A stretch of 64,000 bases of DNA from Pestalotiopsis fici W106-1 (taxonomy: Eukaryota; Ascomycota; Sordariomycetes; Amphisphaeriales; Sporocadaceae). The stretch is taken from positions 6,203,888 to 6,267,887 of the forward strand of contig NW_006917092.1 of NCBI RefSeq assembly GCF_000516985.1. Direction: 5' to 3'. The notes below the pieces were generated by a model. The model did no database searches. It saw nothing but the letters and a program-made list of their open reading frames with translations, and was not told the DNA's origin. Of the stretch, positions 21,802 to 33,336 are shown piece by piece (positions within the stretch are counted from its first letter, which is position 1; each line of letters starts with the position of its first letter). A program made the translations under genes and the position numbers.

Positions 21802-23101
21802 TTAGGCATAACCCGTCTTTCCCTTCACAACTCCATAGGCTCCACCACTCTTTGAGTACATTTCTCTCAAGTCATTGGCCAAGAGTTCGGGCTTTTCAAA
21901 GGCAGCAAAGTGGCCGCCCTCTTTATGTACCTTGTTCAGGACAAGGTCGCCGAGCGTCTTGTTCCACGATGCTGGGAAGACGTACAGCTCTTTAGGGAAC
22001 TTGCTGACACCAATCTTGACGTCCTTCAGGTACCCAGAAACCACTTCTGATCTCTTCTCGTCACTGGTGTGTTTACTGTCATAGTAGACCCAGAGCGTCG
22101 CCAGGGGTCCGGGAGTGCTGAACCAGTAGATGCTGATCCACTTGCAGACTTCGTAGTCGGTCCAAGGGTAGCTGTCGGTCCAATCGTGCAGCTTCTCATA
22201 GATCCAGGCCAGCAGTCCCACTGGCGAGTCCGTCAGAGAGTACCCCAAGGTCTGTGGTTTGGTGGAGTGCTCGCCGGCATAGCCGCGGCCTTCATTGTTG
22301 AACCATTCCGTGCGCTTAAAGCCTTCAACGTCGGCTTCGGACTTGGTCTCTCTGTACTCTTTCGCCACTTCAGGAAAATTTTCGTCGGTTGGCTCGGTGG
22401 GGATGGGAAAGTTGTAGTGAGATGCCTTGCAGTTCTGAGGATACAGATAGCCCATGTACCTGGTTACCATGTAGCCAATGTCACCTCCCTTGAACATTTA
22501 CACATGTCAGTATTCGCTTTTCTTTTTTATGTAACAAAGAATATAAAATATTCCAATTTTTAACACATACCTGGGTCACATATTCTGGATAGCCTAGAAC
22601 GTCGACCATGAGCTTCTGAAAAGTCTCGGCAGTCTTGAGAGCACCAAATGCTGGTTGGTGTACCCGCGACGAAAAGCCATAATTGGGCATCGAGGGCGCA
22701 ACTACGTCAAAAGATGGATGATCTTTGCCGCCGTCGAGGAGGAGTGGTAGCATCTTCTCGACCTCATCAAAGCTCCCAGGCCAGCCATGACAGAAGAGCA
22801 AGGGGATGGCATTGGGATTTGGGCTCTTGGCGTGAACAAAATGCAAGTCAATGGGATCGTAGCCTTCAAGTTCGATTCTCGTCGTGAATTGGGGCAACTT
22901 GTTGAGCTCAGCCTCGGCTTTTCTCCAGTCAAACTCCTCCTGCCAGTACTTGGCCAACCGTTTGACATCAGCCAGCGGCGCGCCGTACTCCCAACCAGAG
23001 CCCTCGATCTCGGGTGGTAGATCTGCGGCAGCAAGCTTCTGTTTCAGCCGGTCAATGCGGGCTTGAGGAATGTCAATCTTGAAAGGTTTGACCTGGGACA
23101 T
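21802..23101 (-). CDS. Epoxide hydrolase (EHN plus alpha/beta hydrolase)
   Basis: Exons 23101-22571 and 22488-21802 on the minus strand (82-nt intron) encode 405 aa. Residues about 1-95 match the epoxide-hydrolase N-terminal domain (FKIDIPQARIDRLKQKL, WEYGAPL). The alpha/beta hydrolase core shows the oxyanion motif HGWPGS (105-110), the nucleophile elbow GGDIG with Asp180 just after the splice junction, and the catalytic His370 in EGGHFAAFE. The family opens epoxides to vicinal diols through an ester intermediate, usually in detoxification or secondary metabolism. Met at 23101 was chosen because MSQVKPFKI starts the domain; the longer frame upstream begins with a non-ATG codon. No membrane anchor was seen, so probably soluble. 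Confidence 0.9.
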
Positions 23102-24693
23102 CTTGTAAAATTGTATGTTGAATAATGATTGCAAACTTTCTTGAGTGAAATGGTGACTTCGCTGCTGGCTTTCTTATAATGACAAAAGCTAGTATACTAC
23201 CGACCACCTTGGCTAAGACGCGGAACCGAAAGCGGGGTCAACCAGCAAGGCAACCATGGCGTTTCCGGGGTTGCCGGGGCTTGTAATCACGCCCTATAAT
23301 TGACACGCAGTGTTCACACCAATTGGACGTGCCCCTACATGATTGATTGCAATTGAATGGCAACAATTGGTATTAAGAATGATTTGATATCAATGTGATA
23401 AGTAGATCAGAAAGAGCTAGAGAACGCCGAGCTCATTATTTGCACCGCGAGTGCAGCTCTTCGATGAATGGCGTCTGCGCACAATGTACCTGTCAGCCGC
23501 TGAGAATGAAAGTGGTTACAAGACATGCGGTGTTATTCTTGGCGTATACCTCTGCGTGCCATGGCGATCGATGCATTGGGCCAGTCATCGTCGGTCCAAC
23601 CCGCGGAAAGAATCGTAAGAGAAATGTCTCAAAAATCCAGCCATGCCGAACAGGGGCTTTTGCAGAGGGAATCAAACAACATAGAGATTGGGAAACGGAC
23701 TTTTGTTAACAGGCCCCTCTGCCGTGTCGGACAATCGGGCTGGATATGCATGCCGCATGTGGCCAGCGGTTGGTGGCATGCAGGTCGAATGTATCTGTCT
23801 GTTGGCTCTAATTCCGAGCGCGTCATTTCCAAGGAGCCAGGCATAAGGGAACGCAAAAAATATTGGCGATGGAATAAATACCAGCCATGTGCTTTTAATG
23901 GTAGCTTTTGACCTCGGATCGCCACCAGATAAAGGCGAGCAGTCGAGCCGAAAGCGGTAATATGCGAACTTATAGACTTGGGCAGGGCACCTTATAGTAG
24001 ACCTACCTATGTAGTTATAGTCAAGCCTATAGATCACGCTTGGCCAAGGAGTATCTAAGCTTATAGCAAGTTTGACACACTTTCGGTATAATATTATAAA
24101 ACAATCATAATGTTTTGCATTATCCTCAGGTTGTGTTGCAATGCACCATTGGCGAAAAAGTCTTTTAGAATTGGATCGTTGGCTTGTTGGCTGCACGCAT
24201 ATCGCTACTTGTGTTCCGAACATTTACTGCAACGTAATCAAGACGATATTGGAGTAACCATGGATACTTTTCTGGGACTGATCAGATACACCATCTCGTT
24301 CAACCTCTTTATCTCATCAGGGCGTATCAAAATGTAAATGTGATGCTTCAGCTTCATGCTGCACTGAAAGATAAGGAAAACATGACGAAACCTTCTCTGA
24401 AGCACAAAGTAAGGGCCAACTTCAGCACCTTGCTCAGTGTCCATTCAGTGGGGAAAATCAACACATTTGGGGATTAGCTCAGTGCGGCAACTTTAGTGTG
24501 CACTGCATAGCGCTAATGCAATATCCACCCTATGCACCTTGATTGAAAAATAAAAATTCTGAGAAAAAGGGCTGAACATTCCGGCTGTCGAGAAATCTTT
24601 TACTTCGACATCGAGATTTACACTTTCTGCCGCACGTGTCTTATCTACAGCCTCCCGCTGACAGAAGACAATCCTCCCTCATGTCGCGTGATA
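23102..24693. other. Divergent intergenic region (epoxide hydrolase / MATE)
   Basis: About 1.6 kb with no supported gene. It is AT-rich between 24000 and 24600 and serves as the divergent promoter region of the two flanking genes. No repeat or RNA gene recognised. Confidence 0.55.
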
Positions 24694-26145
24694 ATGGCAA
24701 CTCCTGAATCAAGACAAGATCGCGGCTCGCGGGCCGTCGAAGCAGATGAGGCAGCGCCTCTTCTAGGAGACTCGGCGTCGATTGTGTCACAGCCCTTGAC
24801 AGATCGGTCAGAACTATGGCTTCTACTCGAATATTCTGCTCCCCTGATTGCAACTTACTTCCTTCAGTATTCTTTTACCGTAATCACGACCCTCGTGGCC
24901 GGACATCTGAGCTCCGATGATTTGGCGGCCACCAGCATTGGTCTCACGACCGTGAATATCATCGGTCTCGCCACCTTTGAGGGCATGGCTACTGCGTTGG
25001 ATACCCTGTGTTCGCAAGCCTACGGATCTGGAAATCTGCATGGTGTTGGTCTTCACGTACAACGAATGCTGGTCCTCATGGCCTTGGCCATCATACCGAT
25101 CGGTGCTGTTTGGATATGCTCTCCTTGGATTCTGCCTCTCTTCGTCAAGCAGGAGCACCTGGCTGTCATGGCTGGTTCGTTCCTCCGCGTGAGCTTGATC
25201 GGACTTCCCGGCTATGCATCGTTCGAGGCGCTGAAACGGTTCCTACAAACCCAAGGTGACTGCAACGCGGCTTTGGTTGTCCTCATCATCTGCACGCCAG
25301 TCAACGCCTTTCTCAGCTGGTTGCTCACCTTCAAGCTTGGTATGGGCCTCGAAGGAGCAGCTCTAGGTGCCGCGCTGTCCAACAACTTGCGCCCCATACT
25401 GCTTCTGCTCTATATTGTCTTTTTTGCCAAGTGGTCTCACCAGTGCTGGGGAGGATTCTCGCGCGAAGCTTTCACTCATTGGGGTCCAATGCTCCGTCTC
25501 TCCGCGGCTGGGTCTATCGTGAACCTTGGAGAGTGGTTTGCCTTTGAGATCTTGACCTTTAGCACCTCATACGTCAGCATTGATAGCCTGGCAGCCCAGA
25601 CGATTCTCACAACTCTATCTGTGACGGCGTGGCACATCCCATTCTCCATCAGTGTTGCCATCAGTATACGTGTGGGCCATCTCATCGGCGCCGGGCTGGT
25701 CGATGCCGCTCGGCGGGCTGCTTCGATTTATGCCGGAGTATTTACAGTGGTGGGCATCTTTGATGCTGCTGTCATGCTCCTGTTGCGCAATGAGTTACCC
25801 AAAATCTTTACTGAAGATAGTAACGTTCGTGAACTCTGCGCGGAGGCCATGATCACTGTTTCCGTATTCCAGATCATTGACTCCATCAACTGTGGTACCA
25901 ATGGCATGTTGAGGGGTCTCGGCAGGCAGTCCATCGCTGGTTGGATCATTTTCCCCGTGCAGTACCTTTTTGCTGTCCCCCTTGCGGCATGGCTAGAACT
26001 TGGCTCTCCGAACCTAAAGCTCAATGGTCTTTGGTTAGGTCTCGCTGCCGGCTTGGTCGCTACAGCTGCAATGGAGTGTATCTACATGAAAGTTACCAGG
26101 TGGCAAGATTGCGTAGAGAGCGCAAAGTCACGGGAGGAAGCGTAA
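24694..26145 (+). CDS. MATE-family multidrug/toxin extrusion transporter
   Basis: Intron-less, 483 aa from the ATG at 24694. An in-frame GTG just upstream is not used here, and the ATG at 24681 is out of frame. After a cytosolic N-terminus (DEAAPLLGDS) there are about 12 membrane helices in two MATE halves: first half with APLIATYFLQYSFTVITTLV and CSQAYGSGN, second half with RLSAAGSIVNLGEWFAFE, ISIRVGHLIGAG and INCGTNGMLRGLGRQ. MATE carriers export organic cations and metabolites by H+ or Na+ antiport, at the vacuole or plasma membrane in fungi. The adjacent epoxide hydrolase suggests a detoxification pair, but this is proximity only. Confidence 0.92.
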   Translation: MATPESRQDRGSRAVEADEAAPLLGDSASIVSQPLTDRSELWLLLEYSAPLIATYFLQYSFTVITTLVAGHLSSDDLAATSIGLTTVNIIGLATFEGMATALDTLCSQAYGSGNLHGVGLHVQRMLVLMALAIIPIGAVWICSPWILPLFVKQEHLAVMAGSFLRVSLIGLPGYASFEALKRFLQTQGDCNAALVVLIICTPVNAFLSWLLTFKLGMGLEGAALGAALSNNLRPILLLLYIVFFAKWSHQCWGGFSREAFTHWGPMLRLSAAGSIVNLGEWFAFEILTFSTSYVSIDSLAAQTILTTLSVTAWHIPFSISVAISIRVGHLIGAGLVDAARRAASIYAGVFTVVGIFDAAVMLLLRNELPKIFTEDSNVRELCAEAMITVSVFQIIDSINCGTNGMLRGLGRQSIAGWIIFPVQYLFAVPLAAWLELGSPNLKLNGLWLGLAAGLVATAAMECIYMKVTRWQDCVESAKSREEA

Positions 26146-26284
26146 GGCGTGCCGCCCCTGACGAGACTAATTCGGATATTATATACGTACGGAAATTGCC
26201 TAGACTACCACGAAAAAAGAAAAGATGACAAAATTGATCAGCTATCAGCTCCAAATGGCACCAAGTCTGGCACAAAGTTATACA

Positions 26285-27571
26285 TCACCGCAAACGAGGT
26301 CTTTTTGGAACATAGTCCTCATCACTCTCAGCGTTGGAATCGGGCTCTTTGCTATACACAGACCGCCGGTTCCGCTTCCCTCCCCGTCCTGGTCTCGCAG
26401 CCTGCCGAGCATCCCTCTTTCTCTTGGCATTGGCTAGGCCCTTGGACACCTCGAAAGCAAATCCAATGTTCTCTCCCCCGTCGGGACGGCTCTCACGACT
26501 ATCGATGCGCCATCTCGGATCACTGGCATCGTACACTCCGTCGGGCACTACGATCTCATACAATGTGGTGCCGTGATAATCATTAGGCTTGAAACATGAG
26601 ACGGTGTTGATCGCGGCCTCCATCATGATGCCGTACGATGCATTGTAAAAATTGCCGCCAATGTCGGGGCTGTCTGCCGCCAAACACGTCACAGCAATAA
26701 ACCATTCGTTCCCGTTGTTCTCCCGGTGGGTGAAGCGGGCATAATTTATCGCCGACAGGCCTGAAGGCGGCGGGAGCTCCAAGTCGCCCACTTCGTTGAA
26801 GGTCAACTCTTCTCCCTCGACGTTGTACGAGAACAGGTCATTCTTGACACCCTTGGTCGGCTCCATGTCCATGCGCGGGCAACCCGGGATGTTCTTGATA
26901 GTGTTGTTGTAATCGTCAATAATGACCTGCGGCAGGCGCGAGCGCAACATGTTCCAACCAATACCTGCCATGCCCTGCGAGGCATTATTGAGCTCGCGGT
27001 GGTATTTGGGGGAAATATATCGGCAGTTTGCCGCCAGGCCCACAGTAGGCCTGGCGCGGTCACCGCAGGTATAGCCAAAATGGACCAGCTGTCCCGGATC
27101 CTCACGGCGATCATCGCGGCGGTACTTGATAATCTGTCGGCACGTGGCTATCATGTCCTCCCTGAGATCATTATCCGGGATAAAGTCGCGCAGGATGACC
27201 ATGAAGATCTCCTTGGTATCTGCGTCCCTAAACATGACACTCTCATTCTGCGGAATAATGTACTGGAGCCGCGATTTATCGAGCAAAAGAATCTGTCGTC
27301 GCTGACCGCCATTGACCCGCTTGTCCTTTGCTGGCCTCTGGTGCCAAAATCTCTCCCATTGGTCTCTTCCTGCGGCGGTCGTGGCCGTGTAGTAGTCGTC
27401 CGTTGGATATGGCACCTTGAGCCGCTTGAGCTCGACAACCTTGATACTGTCTATATATTCCTCTTTCTGCTCATCGTTCCATCGCATACCAAGTCGGTTT
27501 ACAACTTGTTCTACTGTAGAAAGTGACTTCCGCGAGCGCCGTGAAGGCTTGGATCTCTTCGATGCTGCCAT
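26285..27571 (-). CDS. Nuclear protein, possible TET/JBP-like 2OG-Fe(II) oxygenase fold
   Basis: Single-exon 428-aa protein. Both ends are basic: KRSKPSRRSRKS at the N-terminus, and AKRKRDARQ plus GGKRNRRS then an acidic patch and PKRPRLR at the C-terminus, pointing to the nucleus. The central part has features that can be read as a double-stranded beta-helix oxygenase: a THREN motif (His282, Glu284) as an HxD/E-type iron site, GGNFYN (305-310), and YHGTT with His333 about 50 residues later. LAANCRYISPKYHRE and the overall order recall the TET/JBP-type dioxygenases found in fungi. The Glu in place of the usual Asp and the lack of an obvious 2OG-binding Arg weaken the call. If correct it would oxidise a nucleobase; otherwise it is an unassigned nuclear protein. 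Confidence 0.5.
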   Translation of the reverse strand: MAASKRSKPSRRSRKSLSTVEQVVNRLGMRWNDEQKEEYIDSIKVVELKRLKVPYPTDDYYTATTAAGRDQWERFWHQRPAKDKRVNGGQRRQILLLDKSRLQYIIPQNESVMFRDADTKEIFMVILRDFIPDNDLREDMIATCRQIIKYRRDDRREDPGQLVHFGYTCGDRARPTVGLAANCRYISPKYHRELNNASQGMAGIGWNMLRSRLPQVIIDDYNNTIKNIPGCPRMDMEPTKGVKNDLFSYNVEGEELTFNEVGDLELPPPSGLSAINYARFTHRENNGNEWFIAVTCLAADSPDIGGNFYNASYGIMMEAAINTVSCFKPNDYHGTTLYEIVVPDGVYDASDPRWRIDSRESRPDGGENIGFAFEVSKGLANAKRKRDARQAARPGRGGKRNRRSVYSKEPDSNAESDEDYVPKRPRLR

Positions 27572-28813
27572 CCCAAATACGAAAGAATAAGATGCAAAAT
27601 GGGTTTATAGCCTTTCCTCAAAAGGAATTCCAATGGAATATCGTTGCAGTGGTATTTGGATATATATCGGCAGCGGCAGATTGGCACTTGTCTTTCAGAG
27701 GAACCTTTTCTTGGAATATGATCGAGGGAACTTGAAATTTTCTCTAAAATCTCGAGCTACTTTTGCTACGTAGTACTGTTATTTCATTTCGAAATTATTC
27801 GTATCTTGGATTTCTTTGAAAAATCGCACTATTCGACCTTCTTTGATGACAATTGTCTACAAGCAGGGAATTGTTTTTCCCATACTCGTGCGCGACTGCC
27901 GAGTCCGTATTTGGGACAAAGAACAAACTGGAATTCTATGCAGCCACCATGTCTTTGTCCACATCGATGACTTCGGCTGACAAAGACTATGGAACGAATT
28001 ATTTGGCAAAGACCAGAATTGGTACTGGCGAGATTGTGATATTGCCTGCTTTAGTGGTCTAGACTAAACTATAGCCCTGCGCTCTTCGTCGCGTCGCTCA
28101 AAACGGCACATTACTATGCGCAACTTGGCCCCGGCAGCAACCTGGGTAAGACCAAAGAAAAAAAGAGATATGACTATTACTTAGTTGCGCGTAACCACGT
28201 GCATGTAGCATTACACTATACAATAATATTACCTACCTAGTCATCGACCTGCACATCATTGAAATGGCTGACTTAAAGGCAAATGTCGCCACCGTCGAAG
28301 CCATCCTGATCAGCGCTTTATATGGATGATGTTACAATGTCGCACAATCATGTTGACCATTCGCAAGTTTGCATGTTCGTTTGTCGCAAGATTTTAAGCT
28401 AGAATCATAAATTGAGGAATAGTACAAGACTATACAGCGAAGCAAACAGATAAGATGAACAACCCCTGGAATCTATAATCAGGCACCCCACTAGTTTCGG
28501 ACTATACCATGACCACTCCGACTGTGATTCGGAGATCCGGCCGAAGATACTGCAAACCATGTACATGCGCCCGGGAAATTGCATCATTGTTTGAACTCGT
28601 TATCATGCGATCAGGGGGGCTTGTGAGTATCACAATGGGATCGCTTATCGAATGAGATCGTACAAGCAATCTTGAATCCTCGTTGCGCCACGCAACCGAT
28701 TTTCGTCCAACGGTACGCGCGGGGTAGGCGGCAGTCATTTATATATATTTAGGAGTTTCTGCCAAAACGTAGAGTATTTGACCCCGGCAGTTGACTTCGT
28801 TCCAATTTTAGTC
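27572..28813. other. Intergenic, no supported gene
   Basis: About 1.2 kb between divergent genes. Short frames only. A TATATATATT run near 28740 may belong to the amino-acid permease promoter. Nothing else recognised. Confidence 0.5.
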
Positions 28814-30516
28814 ATGGACTCGGCCATTCGCGATGCCTCTTCAGGCGACAAGAAGCTACCTGATGAAAAGACGCCCACGTATCAGAGCGATGTGGGCGAC
28901 ATTGAAGCGGTTCCCGCCGACATTGACCACTTCGCCGAAGTCAGAGACGTCCGACAAGGCCTCAAACAGAGGCACATTCAAATGATCTCCCTAGCTGGAG
29001 CTATTGGCACTGGCTTGTTTCTCGGCTCGGGAAGCGCTCTCGCGAAAGGCGGTCCGCTCGGTGCGTTTCTTGGGTACACGTTTACCGGTATTCTAGCCTC
29101 GAGCGTTGCTCTTGCGGTGGGCGAGCTCGGCGCCTTAGTCCCGCTCAATGGTGGTATCGTCAGGTACTCGGAGGTCTTTGTAGACCCTGCGCTTTCCTTT
29201 GCGGTGGGATGGAACTTGGTGTACTTTTACTTGACCTCGTGCCCGAATGAGATTGTTGCAGCAGCCGTCTTGATCGAGTATTGGGTTTCGGTCAACAATG
29301 CGATTGTGAGTACAAGAACATGGAGCTCAAAAGAAACGCAAGCTAAACGTGTGTACAGTGGGTGACGATTTTCAACATTCTGGTCATCATCTCTTGCTCA
29401 CTGTTTGTGAGAATCTATGGAGAGCTCGAGTTTGGCTTTTCAATGCTCAAAATCATGCTCATTGTCTTTGTCAACATTCTAGCCCTTGTCGTCACCTGCG
29501 GCGGCGGGCCGAGTGGAGAGGCGATTGGCTTCCGGTACTGGCACACTCCGGGTCTGTTTGTTCAATACTTGGACGTTCCTGGCGCGACGGGACGCTTTAT
29601 GGGGTTTTGGTCTACATTCAGTAGTGCCATTTACTCCTACTCTGGAATCGAGACAATCAGTATCTCGGCTGCCGAAGTCCAGTGCCCCCGACGAGCGATC
29701 CCTCAAGCTGCCAAGCGGATCTTTTGGCGTATTTTGCTCTTCTACGTCATCTCCATTTTCATGATTACATTGGTGGTCGCATCCAATGACCCATCGCTCC
29801 TCAGCGCATCGTCGACAGCAGCGTCGCCTTTTGTTATCGCGGCGACTAACAGTGGTATCAAATACGTGCCCTCCATCATCAACGCAGTCGTGATTACTTC
29901 AGCATGGTCTGCAGCCAACTCGGGCATGCTGTCGGGATCTCGCAGTCTATTTGGTCTGGCCAAAGAGGGACGAGCACCTAGAATTTTTACCCGACTGAAC
30001 CGGTTTGGCATACCCTATGTTTCCGTTGGCCTCTTTTCTTTGTTTCTTTGTCTCGCGTACATGACACTGTCTGCCTCGGCATCCCTGGTCTTTGAGTGGC
30101 TAGTCAACCTGGTGTCAGTCGCCGCCCTCGTCAACTGGTCTATTATCCTCATCACATATCTGCGCTTCCAGTATGGCTGCAAGGTGCAGGGCATCGACCG
30201 TCAGGAGCTGCCCTGGGCTGCTCCCTTGCAGCCGTACCTGTCATGGGTCTCACTGTTTGCATTTTTCCTGCTTCTCCTGACGTCTGGTTACACCGCTTTC
30301 ATCAAGGGACACTGGGATACGGAGGTCTTTGTGTCGTCGTACATTAACATCCCGATTATTTTTGCCCTCTATTTTGGGTACAAAATTGTGAAGAAGACCA
30401 AGGTGATTCCTTTGAAAGAGATTGATATCCGCACCTTTATCCAGATTGCGAATGATAACCCGGAGCCTCCAGCGGCTCCGAAGCGAGGATTGAAGAAATT
30501 CAACATTCTCTGGTGA
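28814..30516 (+). CDS. Amino-acid permease (YAT/AAP family)
   Basis: Exons 28814-29305 and 29359-30516 (53-nt intron, phase 0) give 549 aa. The fungal amino-acid permease signature is plain: RHIQMISLAGAIGTGLFLGS (about 58-77), the YSEVFVDPALSFAVGWN loop, IETISISAAEVQCPRRAIP and WSAANSGMLSGSRSLFGLA. Twelve membrane helices are expected with a cytosolic N-terminus carrying Lys residues. It imports amino acids by proton symport at the plasma membrane; the specificity is not readable. Met at 28814 is the first ATG of the frame. Confidence 0.92.
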
Positions 30517-30766
30517 GGGGGGCGCTGCATACATCAGCTTTACAATTTTGAGCGTCGAGCAGATGCCAGGGCTGCGACAAGAATACGCATACGGGTCTAT
30601 AGCGCTATCAATCCAATTCAATATGAGAATCAGCCCAATCATTTTAGTAAACCGTCTTATTCGGAAGATTGTTTTTATTGGTTTCAAACTACCAAATTTT
30701 AGATCCAAGGCGGAAGCTTCTTCGGCACCAAACCGCCTCGTATTTCTGCACATCAAGCGTTGGGCA

Positions 30767-32216
30767 CTAGAAAACCTTCTTGGCCTTCCAGCCAACGGCC
30801 AAAACTCTGACACCCAGGAAACAACTCATCGCAATGAAGTAGGAGAGTGCCGAGAATAGAATAAGTGCAAGCCAGCCCTGGCGTAGGTCGCCCACATCGC
30901 GAAGCGCGCCTCCAATCGGTAGACTGGTCAAGGTGCCAAAACTTCCAACCATGAGCGATGTAGAGTAGACACGACCGTAGTCTCTCGAACTGCAAAGCTG
31001 ACCAAGGCATACTGGGTACAGACCGAGGTTACTACCGCTAGCAAAACCAAAGGTCACGACAAAGACAATGAGCAGTGCATGTGAGGAACCCGAGGGCAGC
31101 CAAAATGCCAACAAGGTCACGACGCACAGTGAAATCGTCAGTATAATGACATTGAATCGTCCGATACGGTCGGCAATGAATCCAGGGAGAAAGCGCCCAA
31201 AGAATGAACCAACGTTGAGGTAGACCAGAAGGATGTAGGCGGCATTGGCATTCTGGCCATAGTCGGAAGCATAAGACACCACAAATGTGAGGGGAACAAA
31301 CAGGCCCCATTCCAGGAACCACACTCCAGCACAAGTAAGGGTGAACTTGAGATTTCGGAACAGCGACCAGTCAGGAATTACTGAAACTACCTTGTCGCTA
31401 GGGGGCAGTCGGGTGCGCAGCAGCAAATTGGACGGAATTGCCAAGCCCAATAGGATGAAGCCAATGATGCGCGTGGTCCATGCAAATCCGAGTTTCGGCA
31501 AAAGGCTCTGCAGTAATAGTGGGAACATGATGCCACCAATCGATCCAGCGGTAGAAGCAATGCCAGTAGCAAGGCCACGGCGTCTCTTGAAGTAGTGCGC
31601 AATGATTCCATACGCGGGCACGTTCAGCAGAGCACCACCAAGGCCTTGGAGTACCGAATAGGTCAAGAGGATCTGATAGTATTCTATCGCCAATGGGATT
31701 AGTATAATGCACAAGCCATTGGATCAAGTACAATTATTTACCTGTGCAAAGACCGAGTATCATTTGACTGGCGACAACCAGAATACTGCCCACTGCAACG
31801 AGCAATCTCGGACCATGGCGGTCAAAGATGGGGCCGACCTGGATGCCAGCAAAGAAGACGACAAACAAGTACAAGCTGAAGATCCATCCTATGGTGGAGG
31901 AGTCGGAGTCGGCAAGTTGGTGTGTCGCAAAATAGGACTCGAAGACGGCCGAGCTATTGATCAAGCCGTAGACCGACAGCATGGTACAGAAGGAGCCGAA
32001 GACGACGAGCCAGGCCCTAAAGCCGCCCTCGGGAAAAGGTTCCTCTAGATCCTTGTCCCCGTCATGGCGATCCTCCGAGTCCGAGGAGGTTGGCGAAGAG
32101 ATACTACGTTCGCGTTCATTGCGTAGGTCCTTCTCAGATGTAGTCAACAACCCAGAGGGTTGGACAGTTTGATTTACCTGGCAGCTGTCATCTGCATGGT
32201 TTTGATCGGGATTCAT
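30767..32216 (-). CDS. Monocarboxylate-transporter-like MFS permease
   Basis: Exons 32216-31742 and 31683-30767 on the minus strand (58-nt intron) encode 463 aa. A Ser/Asp/Glu-rich N-terminus (to about residue 60) leads to PEGGFRAWLVVFGSF, the start of TM1 in the fungal MCT/MCH family, then GWIFSLYLFVVFFAG, GPIFDRHGPR and, in the second half, GRFLPGFIADRIGRFN. About twelve helices. Fungal members carry monocarboxylates, riboflavin or unknown metabolites; the substrate cannot be told. Convergent with the amino-acid permease (3' ends 250 bp apart). Confidence 0.88.
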
Positions 32217-33336
32217 ATAAGAAACCCCGAAGCAGGTTTAGAATTGGGTATGGCAATGGGAAGTCTCCCAGATGGTGAGTATTGCAAGTCAAGTTGTGCG
32301 AATCAGGCAAAGGTATGGTTGGCTTCGCCGCCAGTTGATGAGAGTTTAAAAAGTGTAAACGGAAGAAAGAGAGGAGTCATGAATTTTATTTTTGGATTTT
32401 TTTTTTCTGTTCTTTTCTTTTTTTCTAGCGCAGGCAAGGGGCATACGGGGCGCTGTTCGCGGCTCCACACCTTGACATTCCGAGCCCTTCAATGCTTGTC
32501 TGGCCGGCAGCTCGTGAGTCGTCGTCCATGGCACTGCGGGTCCGTTTGCGGAGCCGGCCGAGGAAGTCCCAATACTTTACCTAATGATATTCTCCTCCTC
32601 ACCTTCTTTTACAACTCTACATATCGTCGGTTGCTGCCTGGTAAAACTCGGACGGAATAATCATTTAGTCTTACAAAGGGACCAAAATAACTAGAATTCC
32701 TCATCCGGAGCCTGTAGTATAAGAGTGCACAGACTCAAAAGATTAAAGCGAGATCCTAGTGCAGGGCTGTGTGTGCATGTATCGTGCATACCTGCTAATC
32801 ATTGACGTCAACAATATTCGAACCGCGGCAACCACCTCCAGACGGACAAAATGGTAAACCCGTGTATTTGTGAGTTTACATCGTTTCGCGCAAACTTTCG
32901 CGTTCGACCATGGTTTATATACTATACTAGTATATCAAGGCAAGCTTATCGTAAATATCCCATCTAGGTAAAAGGAAGCGGGCGCATGATCGCCCGTCGA
33001 CAAGCCATATCACTAATCTGCGGGGTAAACACCATTGATACAAGGGGGAGACATTTCGCGGTGCACTTGAAAGGCTGCATTTACGTATATTCCCATCGTG
33101 GAACAATACTGCTGTGAAATTATTGTGCTTACAACTCTGTTACTTTTCGCCGGCGCTTGGTCATCCTATCGTGACTGACTAAATCATCCATCCAAGAGTG
33201 AAATCGCCGCGGGCTCTCTATAAGCCGCCATCGATCATATAAGCCATTAAGAACAATATAGTTAGGAGAGAATCAAGTCATCATTCGCCCAGATCCCCTC
33301 AGGCTATACCGCTTCACTCATTCGCAGCACCCGAAA
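32217..33336. other. Divergent intergenic region with TATA-like element
   Basis: No supported gene. It holds a T-rich run (about 32385-32427) and TATAAG at 33219-33224, about 113 bp before the alpha/beta hydrolase start. Nothing else recognised. Confidence 0.5.

Noticed and set aside
22069..22563. 164-aa plus-strand frame opposite the epoxide hydrolase
   Set aside because: Antisense shadow of a clear minus-strand coding exon.
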